In this document: piece by piece, positions 50,726-58,096 of the stretch
Position numbering within the stretch: the first letter of the stretch is position 1
Layout of the letters: each line of letters begins with the position of its first letter
Source: Chersky-840 sp963838775
GTDB taxonomy: Bacteria > Actinomycetota > Acidimicrobiia > Acidimicrobiales > UBA8190
DNA length: 64,000 nt
Assembly (NCBI GenBank): GCA_963838775.1
Contig: CAWISP010000001.1
Location: forward strand, 124,001-188,000
Direction: 5' to 3'
Translations under genes and position numbers: made by a program
The notes under the pieces: model-generated
What the model was told of the DNA's origin: nothing
Database searches by the model: none
The model's input: the letters and a program-made list of their open reading frames with translations, nothing else

Positions 50726-53452
50726 ATGGGTACTCCCGACAAGGACGTTGCAGCAGGTCACAAGGCACAACGACACGTCGCCGTCGTGCCCCATACGCAC
50801 TGGGACCGAGAGTGGTACGAGCCCTACCAGAGCTTTCGGCTGCGCCTGGTGAAGATGCTCGACGAGCTCATCGCCCTGCTCGAGCGCGACCCCTCGTACG
50901 CCAAGTTCCTCCTCGACGGGCAGATGGCCGTCATCGACGACTACCTCGAAGTCAGGCCCGAGAACGAGGAGCGGATCCGCGCCCTGGCGGCAGCGGGTCG
51001 GCTGTCGATGGGCCCGTGGTACATCCTCATGGACGAGTTCCTCGTCTCGGGTGAGACGATCGTGCGCGACCTGCAGAGCGGGTTGCTACGGGGGGCCGCC
51101 TTCGGCGGGGCCATGGAGGTCGGCTACCTGCCCGACATGTTCGGCCACATCGCCCAGATGCCACAGATCCTGCACTTGGCCGGGTTCGAGCACGCCGTGG
51201 TGTGGCGGGGCGTGCCCTCGGTCATCGATCGCAGCGGATTCCGGTGGGAGGCCCCTGACGGTTCGTCGGTGCGCGCCGAGTACCTCCCGACCGGGTACGG
51301 CAACGGGGCCTCGATCCCCGACGACGCCAAGGCGCTCGTGCGCCGGGTCGCCGACCACGAAGAGGAGATCGGCGACTTCCTGCTCGACGGCATGCTCTTC
51401 ATGAACGGCACCGACCACCAAGAGCCCCAACCCTGGCTGGGGCGCGTCGTGGCCGAGGCCAACGAGCTCCAGGACGACTACGTGCTCGAGGTGACCACGC
51501 TCCCCGACTACCTGGCCGGCGCGCCCACCGAGCGCCTCAGGACCTGGAAGGGAGAACTGCGCTCGGGGGCGAGGGCGAACGTCCTCATGGGCGTGGCGTC
51601 GAACCGCGTCGACGTGAAGATCGCGGCGGCGCGTGCCGAGCGTGCCCTCGAGCGCTTCGCCGAGCCCCTCAGTGCCCTGTACCTGCCGCCCGAGGAATTC
51701 CCGCACCGATTGCTGGACCTGGCGTGGCGCGAGATGGTGCGCAACGCCGCCCACGACTCGAGCTGTGCCTGCTCGGTCGACGAGGTCGTCGACGCCGTGC
51801 TCGTCCGCTACGCCGAGGCCTACCGCATCGCCGACGGCCTGGCCGGACAAGCCCTCGGCGCCCTGACGCGATCGCTGGCCGAGGCCGGCCCCACCGTCGT
51901 CAACGTATCGGCCCGGCCGCGGGCCGGGATGGTGGAGGTCGTGGTGGCGGGCGTTGAGGTGCCCGCCGGAGGCCAGGCCCTGCCGGACGAGCCCGGCGCC
52001 TTCGGCGTCCCCCGGGGCATGGGCCCGCTCACCCTCGACGCCACCACGGTGCGCACCATCATCGGCATGCTGCCCAACGGCAGCCAGATCGACACCCACA
52101 CGTGGATCCAGGGCGTCCACGTCGAAGAGGGCGAGTCCGGGATCGACATCACCATCGCCTTCGGCAGCGAGGAACGCTTCGACGTGCCCATCGCGTCGAT
52201 CAAGCAGGATCTCTACACGCGTCTCGGCGCCCGGCCCGACTCCATGGTGCGCATCAAGATCGACCAACCGCCCGTGCGCCGCGTGCTGGCCCGCGTCGAA
52301 ACCGTCCCCGGTTTTGGCTACCGGCCGCTCGAGCCCGTCGTGCCCGCTCGCCCCGTCACCGTCGATAGCGAGGCGGGCGACGGTCCCGTCGTCATGACGA
52401 ACGGTCTGGTCACGGTGGCGGTCGACCGCACCGACGGCACCTTCTCTCTCGACGGTGTGCCCGGCTACGGCCGGCTCGTCGACGGCGGCGACTTCGGCGA
52501 CTCCTACAACTACTCACCGCCCGCCGGGGACCGCCTCGTCGACATCCCCGACCCCGTGTCGGTGACGGTGAGCGAGCGCGGTCCCGTGCGCGGCGTCGTG
52601 ACCGTGTCGGCGCACTACACGTGGCCGGACCACGTCGACGGCATGACGAGGGCGCGCACGGGCGAGGTGGGCGTCGAGGTGAGCACCGACATCGAGCTGC
52701 GCGCCGACGAGCGCATCGTCAGGGTGGCCACCCGGTTCGTGAACCCGGCCTCGGACCACCGCCTGCGCGTCCACCTGCCGCTCCCCGAGCCTGCGGCGGG
52801 TTCGGACGCCGAATGCGCGTTCGCCGTCGTGCACCGCGGGCTCGAGGCCGAGGGTCGGGTCGACGAGTTCGGGCTCCCCACCTTCCCGTCCCGGCGCTTC
52901 GTGTCCGCCGGCGGGCTCACCGTCGCCCACGACGGACTCCTCGAGTACGAGCTGGTGGACATCGAGGGAGGGCCGTCGGATCGCCGGGCCAAGACGATGG
53001 CAGTCACGCTGCTGCGCTCGACGGGGATGCTGTCGCGCCTGGGCATGGCCTATCGCCCCCTGCCGGCGGGGCCCCTCACGCCCGTCGAAGGCTTGCAGCT
53101 CAGGGGGCGCACCATCGAGGCGCGCTATGCGCTGTGTACCGGGTGCGACGATCCCTACGCCATGGTCGACGACGCCTTCGTTCCCCTCGAGGTGCTCTAC
53201 GCGCCCGGTGGCGGGGGGCGCCCCGCATCGGCGAGCGCGCTCGAGGTCGAGGGGGCCGAGGTCTCCGCCGTGCGCCGCCAGGCCGGCATGCTCGAGGTCC
53301 GCGTCTTCAACCCGACGGCACGAACCACCACCGTCAAGATGGGGGCGCGCTCGGGCTGGCTGGTCGACCTGCGGGGCCGAACCGTCGAGCCAGTCGACGG
53401 CTCATTCGACCTCCGCCCCTTCGGCATCGCCACCTTCCGCACCGCCGGCTGA
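50726..53452 (+). CDS. Glycoside hydrolase family 38 alpha-mannosidase
   Basis: 908-residue GH38 enzyme, cytosolic (no signal peptide). Zn-binding HTHWDREWYEPYQSFR at residue 23, the nucleophile Asp in VGYLPDMFGHIAQMP, substrate/metal residues in MNGTDHQEP and AAHDSSCACSVDEV. The middle helical domain and the C-terminal beta-sandwich domains complete the family architecture. Closest type is the bacterial MngB-like mannosidase that hydrolyses mannosyl-glycerate or related mannosides; without a transporter or kinase nearby the substrate is open. Start ATG 50726 after AGG. Its last 51 nt overlap the 3' end of the convergent cyclase gene. Confidence 0.92.
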   Translation: MGTPDKDVAAGHKAQRHVAVVPHTHWDREWYEPYQSFRLRLVKMLDELIALLERDPSYAKFLLDGQMAVIDDYLEVRPENEERIRALAAAGRLSMGPWYILMDEFLVSGETIVRDLQSGLLRGAAFGGAMEVGYLPDMFGHIAQMPQILHLAGFEHAVVWRGVPSVIDRSGFRWEAPDGSSVRAEYLPTGYGNGASIPDDAKALVRRVADHEEEIGDFLLDGMLFMNGTDHQEPQPWLGRVVAEANELQDDYVLEVTTLPDYLAGAPTERLRTWKGELRSGARANVLMGVASNRVDVKIAAARAERALERFAEPLSALYLPPEEFPHRLLDLAWREMVRNAAHDSSCACSVDEVVDAVLVRYAEAYRIADGLAGQALGALTRSLAEAGPTVVNVSARPRAGMVEVVVAGVEVPAGGQALPDEPGAFGVPRGMGPLTLDATTVRTIIGMLPNGSQIDTHTWIQGVHVEEGESGIDITIAFGSEERFDVPIASIKQDLYTRLGARPDSMVRIKIDQPPVRRVLARVETVPGFGYRPLEPVVPARPVTVDSEAGDGPVVMTNGLVTVAVDRTDGTFSLDGVPGYGRLVDGGDFGDSYNYSPPAGDRLVDIPDPVSVTVSERGPVRGVVTVSAHYTWPDHVDGMTRARTGEVGVEVSTDIELRADERIVRVATRFVNPASDHRLRVHLPLPEPAAGSDAECAFAVVHRGLEAEGRVDEFGLPTFPSRRFVSAGGLTVAHDGLLEYELVDIEGGPSDRRAKTMAVTLLRSTGMLSRLGMAYRPLPAGPLTPVEGLQLRGRTIEARYALCTGCDDPYAMVDDAFVPLEVLYAPGGGGRPASASALEVEGAEVSAVRRQAGMLEVRVFNPTARTTTVKMGARSGWLVDLRGRTVEPVDGSFDLRPFGIATFRTAG

Positions 53453-54703
53453 CCTCGCCCCGGCGATCAGGCGCTCGCCCTTCTCGCGCAGCTCGTCGAG
53501 GTCCTGGAGCACCTCGGCCATCCGCTCCCAGCGCCCCCCGAGGCGCCGATCGAGCGCGACGGGCTCGGTCCCGGGACGGTGCAGCACCCACAATTGGATG
53601 CGGCCCAGATCCTTGACCCGGCGCGGGCGCAGGGCCCCGAACTCGAACTCCCCGGCGCCGGACTCCGTCACCGCGGCACCCGGCACGTCTTGGCCCGGCA
53701 ACGCGGCCTCCACGGCACGGTGGAATTCGTCGGTCACGATGACCGCGCCCGGGGCGGCCATGTTCACGACGCGACTGGCCGCGTTGACCACGGGCCCGTA
53801 GAAGTCGCCGTCCTGGACGAGCACGGGCCCGACCGCCAGCGCCACCCGCACGTCGGACAACAGCTCGTCACCGGCGTACGCCTCGGCCAGGGCGAGCCCG
53901 ATGCGAGCCGCGGCGAGGGCCGACTCTGTCACGAACATCGCCTCGTCGCCGATCATCTTCACCACGCGTCCGCCGCCCGCCGTCACCGTGTCGTGGGCGA
54001 CCTCCTCGAAACGAGCCACCACGGCGGCGAGCTCCTCTTCGGAGAGCTGCTGGCTGAGCGTGGTGAAGCCCACCATGTCGGCGAAGCCCACGGCGAGCAC
54101 GGGGAGGGCACCGCTGTCGCTGCGGGTGCGCAGGAGCATGGCCCGGCGCACCGCGGCGTGGACGTGGCGCCGCCACACGAACTCGAGCAGCTGTGCCATG
54201 GCGGGCAGCGAATGGTCGGCCAGCGCCGCGAACCGGTCGGCCGCCTCCACTGTGTCGCCGGACTCGGGGCCGAGCCCCATCCCCCGCATCGTCGGCGACA
54301 CCTCGGCCTCGGCGATGCGCGCCATCGAGGACCCGATGACGCGCGCGAACTGGAGGCTCGTGTCCACGTCCGCCACGCCGAGCTCCATCAACGACCGCAG
54401 AATGACGAGCGCCTCGATGTCGAGGTCGGTGAACATGCGCTCGTCGAGCTCCACGTCGGGGAAGCCGAGCGCACGCCAGAAGCGCCGGGCGAGGTCGAGG
54501 TCCATCCCCGTCAGCGTGGCCACCTCGGCCTGGGTGTATCGGCGCTCGGCGGGGACGAGGAGCCGGTCGGCGACGAGGAGGTCGAGGACGTCGCGCGACT
54601 CGGCGTCGGCGATCTCGGCGTCGGGTGTCCCATGGGCGCGCAGGAAGGCGCGCACCCGCTCGAGCGTCTCGGAACGTGACGACGTCGCCGGGTCGGGGTT
54701 CAC
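53402..54703 (-). CDS. Class III nucleotide cyclase with autoinhibitory-type N-terminal domain
   Basis: 433 residues. The N-terminal half (RRYTQAEVATLTGMDLDLARRFWRALGFPD...TDLDIEALVILRSLMELG) matches the helical regulatory domain of the Rv1264-type cyclases, known there for pH-sensitive control. The cyclase domain has the first metal Asp in VGFADMVGFTTLS, Lys-Met-Ile-Gly-Asp in VVKMIGDEAMF, and the transition-state Asn/Arg in VVNAASRVVNMA; with Lys for purine recognition it is likely an adenylate cyclase. GTG 54703 overlaps the gpsA stop (GTGA), so the two are co-translated. Confidence 0.9.
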   Translation of the reverse strand: MNPDPATSSRSETLERVRAFLRAHGTPDAEIADAESRDVLDLLVADRLLVPAERRYTQAEVATLTGMDLDLARRFWRALGFPDVELDERMFTDLDIEALVILRSLMELGVADVDTSLQFARVIGSSMARIAEAEVSPTMRGMGLGPESGDTVEAADRFAALADHSLPAMAQLLEFVWRRHVHAAVRRAMLLRTRSDSGALPVLAVGFADMVGFTTLSQQLSEEELAAVVARFEEVAHDTVTAGGGRVVKMIGDEAMFVTESALAAARIGLALAEAYAGDELLSDVRVALAVGPVLVQDGDFYGPVVNAASRVVNMAAPGAVIVTDEFHRAVEAALPGQDVPGAAVTESGAGEFEFGALRPRRVKDLGRIQLWVLHRPGTEPVALDRRLGGRWERMAEVLQDLDELREKGERLIAGARSAGGAEGGDAEGAEVE

Positions 54704-55707
54704 GCGTCGAAGCCGTCGAACTCTGGCTTCGCCGAGCGCGACATGAGGGTGAGGATGGCCTGGGAGGGGGAGGTGGACCCCTCGAGCACGGCGGCCACCT
54801 GCTCGCCGATAGGCATCTCCACGCTGCGGGTCCCAGCCAGCTCGAGGAGCGGACGCGCCGTCTTCACGCCTTCGGCCACCATGCGCATCTCCGCCATGAT
54901 CTCCTCGAGGGACCGGCCCCGGCCCAGCTGCTCCCCCACCATCCGGTTCCGGCTCAGCGTGCTGGTGCACGTCGCCACCAGATCACCCACGCCCGCCAAG
55001 CCGGCGATGGTGATGCGCTTGCCCCCCATCGCCACCCCGAGCCGTCCCAGCTCGGCGAGGCCACGGGTGATCAACGCGGCCAACGACGAGTCGCCGAGCC
55101 CGAGGCCCTGGAGGATGCCGGCCGCGATGGCGAGAACGTTCTTGGTGGCGCCCGCCATCTCGCACCCCACCACGTCGGGGTTGGTGTACACCCGGAACGT
55201 CGAGGTGCGCAGCACCTCTTGAACCTGACGCGCCAGGGACTCATCGGCCATGGCCACCACGGTGGCGGCGGGCTGTCCGGCCACGATCTCGCGTGCCAGG
55301 TTCGGTCCCGTGAGCACGCCGGCGGGGTGGCCGGGGACCATCTGGGCGATGACCTCGGTCATGCGGAGATGGGTGCCCTGCTCGAGGCCCTTCGCCAACG
55401 ACAGCACGGGGGTGCCGAGCGGGATCGATCCCGACAGCTCGGTGAGCACGGTGCGAAAGCCGTGCGAGGGCACGGCCATGATCACGAGGGAGCTGTCGGT
55501 CACGGCCTCCTCGAGCGACGCCGTCGCCCGAAGACCGTCGGGGAGCACCACGCCGGGCAGGTAGTCGGGGTTCTCGTGGGTGCGTTCGAGACAGTCGGCC
55601 AGCGCGGGCCGCCGGGCCCACAACACCGTGGGCGCCGACGGGGCGGCCAGCGCGGCGACGGTCGTACCCCATGAGCCCGCGCCGATGACTGCGACCTTGT
55701 CGAGCAT
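54700..55707 (-). CDS. gpsA: NAD(P)+-dependent glycerol-3-phosphate dehydrogenase
   Basis: 335-residue enzyme that makes sn-glycerol 3-phosphate from DHAP for phospholipid synthesis. Motifs: VAVIGAGSWGTTVAAL, NPDYLPGV, VIMAVPSHGFRTVL, SLAKGLEQGTHLRMTEVI, LTGPNLAREI, VGCEMAGATKNVLAIAAG with the catalytic Lys, and GLAGVGDLVATCTSTLSRNR. ATG 55707 with GGTGGG five bases before. Coupled to the cyclase gene through GTGA. Divergent from cofC. Confidence 0.94.
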   Translation of the reverse strand: MLDKVAVIGAGSWGTTVAALAAPSAPTVLWARRPALADCLERTHENPDYLPGVVLPDGLRATASLEEAVTDSSLVIMAVPSHGFRTVLTELSGSIPLGTPVLSLAKGLEQGTHLRMTEVIAQMVPGHPAGVLTGPNLAREIVAGQPAATVVAMADESLARQVQEVLRTSTFRVYTNPDVVGCEMAGATKNVLAIAAGILQGLGLGDSSLAALITRGLAELGRLGVAMGGKRITIAGLAGVGDLVATCTSTLSRNRMVGEQLGRGRSLEEIMAEMRMVAEGVKTARPLLELAGTRSVEMPIGEQVAAVLEGSTSPSQAILTLMSRSAKPEFDGFDA

Positions 55708-55750
55708 GTGACCCACCCTACGGCCTGGTACCGGTGATGAGCCTCAGCCG

Positions 55751-55756
55751 TACACT
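55751..55756 (+). promoter_or_regulatory. Leaderless-type -10 element before cofC
   Basis: TACACT, six bases, GTG 55763; no Shine-Dalgarno. Confidence 0.5.
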
Positions 55757-55762
55757 GATCCC

Positions 55763-56368
55763 GTGACTGCAGCGCCGGTGCGCCTGCCCCCCCTGACAGG
55801 CTGCGTGGTGCTCGTCCCGGTGAAGGCGTTCGGCTCCGCCAAGGCGCGCCTGGCCCCCACCCTCGATGCCGCCGGGCGCGATGCGCTCGCCCGCGTCATG
55901 GCGGCGCGTGTCCTCGCCGCCGCCCACCCGCTGCCGGTGGCGGTGGTGTGCGACGACCCCGAGGTGGCACACTGGGCCCAGGGCCACGGCGCCATGGTGC
56001 TCCCCGAGCCCGGACGCGGGCTCAACGGGGCCGTCGAGGCCGGTGTCGAGCGGCTGGGCGCGGCCGGAGCGTCGGAGGTGCTCGTCGTGCACGCCGACCT
56101 GCCCTTCGCCCACGAGGTCGCCCAGTTGGCGGGCTTCGCCGGGGTCACCCTCGTTCCCGATCGCCGCGACGACGGCACCAACGTGGTGTGTGTCCCCACC
56201 AGGGCCGGGTTCCGGTTCCACTACGGGCCCGGGTCCTTCCATCGGCACTGCGCCGAGTCGCAACGCCTGGCTCTCACCTGCCGGGTGGTGCGCGACCCCG
56301 AGCTCACCTGGGACGTGGACGTGCCCGACGACATCCCCGCCGGTCTGGGACCGCCGGGGGCGGCCTGA
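55763..56368 (+). CDS. cofC: 2-phospho-L-lactate / phosphoenolpyruvate guanylyltransferase (CofC/FbiD)
   Basis: 201-residue nucleotidyltransferase of the coenzyme F420 pathway; in actinobacteria the orthologue FbiD uses phosphoenolpyruvate and GTP. Motifs: LVPVKAFGSAKARLAPTLD with the GTP-binding Lys, VVHADLPFAHEVAQL, VPDRRDDGTNVVCV and FRFHYGPGSFHRHCAES. Other F420 genes are not in the window, but the LLM oxidoreductase at 20086 is a possible user. It is followed directly by a strong terminator. Confidence 0.92.
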   Translation: MTAAPVRLPPLTGCVVLVPVKAFGSAKARLAPTLDAAGRDALARVMAARVLAAAHPLPVAVVCDDPEVAHWAQGHGAMVLPEPGRGLNGAVEAGVERLGAAGASEVLVVHADLPFAHEVAQLAGFAGVTLVPDRRDDGTNVVCVPTRAGFRFHYGPGSFHRHCAESQRLALTCRVVRDPELTWDVDVPDDIPAGLGPPGAA

Positions 56369-56373
56369 GACGC

Positions 56374-56408
56374 AGAAGAGGGGCCCCGCAGGGCCCCTCT
56401 TCTGTTTG
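56374..56408 (+). terminator. Intrinsic terminator after cofC
   Basis: AGAAGAGGGGCCC, loop CGCA, exact complement to 56403, then GTTTGTG. A perfect 13-bp stem with a T-rich tail; being symmetric it could also serve the convergent nucleoid-protein operon. Confidence 0.85.
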
Positions 56409-56481
56409 TGTCCTGTCCCGGTAGGGCCGCAGCCCCCGAGACCGATCCGACCGCCGGGGAACCCGGCAGGACGGTGTTCGT

Positions 56482-56958
56482 CTACCTGGCGGTCCGCCGG
56501 CGAGCCGGAGCCCGACGAGCCGGAGCCCGACGCGTGACCCGACGGGTGGCGGTGCGCTTGGGAGACGCCGCCACCTTCTTGGTCCGACGCTTCGTCGCCT
56601 TGCGAGCCGGAGCGCGCTTCTTGGCGGCCTTGCGTGCCGGAGCCCGCTTCTTGGTCGCCTTACGCGCCGGCGCCCGCTTGGTGGCCTTCTTGGCGGTTGC
56701 CCGCTTCTTGGTCGTCCGCTTGGCGGCCTTGCGAGCCGAGCGCGCCGGCGCCTTGCGTGCCGGAGCCCGCTTCTTGGTCGCCTTACGCGCCGGCGCCCGC
56801 TTGGTGGCCTTCTTGGCGGTTGCCCGCTTCTTGGTCGTCCGCTTGGCGGCCTTCCGTGCCGGTGCCCGCTTCTTGACTGCCTTGCGTGCTGTGGTGCGCT
56901 TGACGGCTTTCCGTGCCGGCGCCCGCTTTGCGGTCTTTCTTGCCCGCTTGACTGCCAT
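56482..56958 (-). CDS. Lys/Ala/Arg-repeat histone H1-like protein
   Basis: 158 residues made almost wholly of KKRAPARKA, KRTTKKRATAKKA and related units, with no globular domain. This is the composition of bacterial H1-like tails (AlgP, Hc1, HupB C-terminus) that bind and compact DNA. It starts three bases after the HU gene stop, so they form one operon; the protein looks like a free-standing second copy of the HU tail. A 103-nt stretch is repeated exactly inside it. Copy number may vary between strains and assemblies. Confidence 0.75.
   Translation of the reverse strand: MAVKRARKTAKRAPARKAVKRTTARKAVKKRAPARKAAKRTTKKRATAKKATKRAPARKATKKRAPARKAPARSARKAAKRTTKKRATAKKATKRAPARKATKKRAPARKAAKKRAPARKATKRRTKKVAASPKRTATRRVTRRAPARRAPARRRTAR
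56628..56853 (-). repeat. Exact 103-nt direct repeat inside the H1-like gene
   Basis: 56628-56730 and 56751-56853 are identical, offset 123 nt (41 codons). Within each, shorter PARKA-type codon repeats are nested. Recent duplication in frame. Confidence 0.85.
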
Positions 56959-56961
56959 GCT

Positions 56962-57597
56962 TTACGCCCTCCTAACGGCCTTCTTGGCCGATCGCTTTAT
57001 GGCTTTCCTCGCCGGAGATGCTCCGGCGGCCTTTCTGGCCGATTGCTGTGTTGCTTTTCTCGCCGGGGCGCGCGTCGTCTTCCTGACCGGGGCGCGCCCG
57101 ACGATCTTTTTCGGTGCCCGTCCAGCGGTTCTCCTGACCGCCTTCTTGGTCGAGTTCTTGGTGGCCTTGGTGGCGACTCTCTTCGTTGTCCTCGTGGTGG
57201 CCTTCTTCGCCGCCGTCTTGGCGGCGACCCTCGACGGCCTCGGCGCCGCCGCTTTCCTTGCCGGCGCCTTGGGCGACTTCTTCGCCGGCGCCTTGGACGC
57301 CTTCGGTGCCGGAGGCGCCGCCTTGCCGTTGAGGATGTCCTTGAGCATTCCGCTCGCCGCGAAGCGCACGCCGCGGCTCGCCGAGATGCTCACCGGTGCT
57401 CCTGTCCGTGGATTGCGTCCCATCCGAGCACCACGGTGCGTGGGATTGAAGCTCCCGAAGCCCGCAACCACCACACGACGACCGGACCGAACCTCTTTCG
57501 AGACCACATGGACGAACGCGTTCACCGCTTCTTCGGCATCGCGCTTCGCCAACGACGTCGTCTTACTGACCGCGTCGATCAGTCCCGACTTGTTCAC
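56962..57597 (-). CDS. hupB: HU-family DNA-binding protein with long basic tail (HupB-like)
   Basis: 211 residues. Residues 1-90 are HU: MNKSGLIDAVSKTTSLAKRDAEEAVNAF, the GFGSFNPTHRGARMGRNPRTGAPV arm region, and FAASGMLKDILNG. Residues 95-211 are a Lys/Ala/Pro/Arg tail like mycobacterial HupB, a nucleoid compaction domain open to acetylation or methylation in relatives. GTG 57597 has GGAGGAGG five bases upstream, and the 247-nt gap before it is locally A/T-rich, as expected for a strong promoter, with an ACGCGCG-N6-CGCGCGT palindrome at 57693-57712. Confidence 0.92.
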   Translation of the reverse strand: MNKSGLIDAVSKTTSLAKRDAEEAVNAFVHVVSKEVRSGRRVVVAGFGSFNPTHRGARMGRNPRTGAPVSISASRGVRFAASGMLKDILNGKAAPPAPKASKAPAKKSPKAPARKAAAPRPSRVAAKTAAKKATTRTTKRVATKATKNSTKKAVRRTAGRAPKKIVGRAPVRKTTRAPARKATQQSARKAAGASPARKAIKRSAKKAVRRA

Positions 57598-57844
57598 CGC
57601 ACCTCCTCCGGAAATGCAATCTCAACAATCAAAGAAGGTTTTCGCGACAAAAGCAAGCATTTGCGTGATCGCACGCCACGCGGAGCGCGCACACGCGCGA
57701 GGTCACGCGCGTGGTCTTGAGCAAGGAAACGCCGCGTCGCGCGCCGCCTTCGACGTCGCGACGACGCGACGGCGGCGCGCCCGTGATGGGCGGCGACACG
57801 TTGCCTATGGACGGGAAAGGCCGTATTTGCAAGGATTTTTGGCC

Positions 57845-58096
57845 ATGCCGCCGCTGCCCGACGATACGTACGACGTCATCGTCGTCGACGCCGCCATCGA
57901 TGACGACGGGGAGCTGCGTCTCGAGGTGACGGTCACGTTGGGTCCGCAAATCGGACGGATCGTGCCACTGAGAAACCTGCACGTCGAAACCCGTCGCGGC
58001 GTGCTCGACACCACCGATCCGTTCTCGCTGCTCGGTATCCCGGGCACGCTGCGGGTGCGGCACGGGGTGCCGACCTTTCGGCCGGAGACGGTGTGA
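57845..58096 (+). CDS. Small hypothetical protein coupled to the VirD4-like ATPase
   Basis: 83 residues, acidic beta-rich: DDTYDVIVVDAAIDDDGELRLEVTVTLGPQIGRIVPLRN, ending VRHGVPTFRP. No family recognised. AAGGA lies nine bases before ATG. The stop overlaps the next start (GTGTGA), so it is translated together with the ATPase and is probably its partner; what that means is unknown. Confidence 0.6.
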   Translation: MPPLPDDTYDVIVVDAAIDDDGELRLEVTVTLGPQIGRIVPLRNLHVETRRGVLDTTDPFSLLGIPGTLRVRHGVPTFRPETV

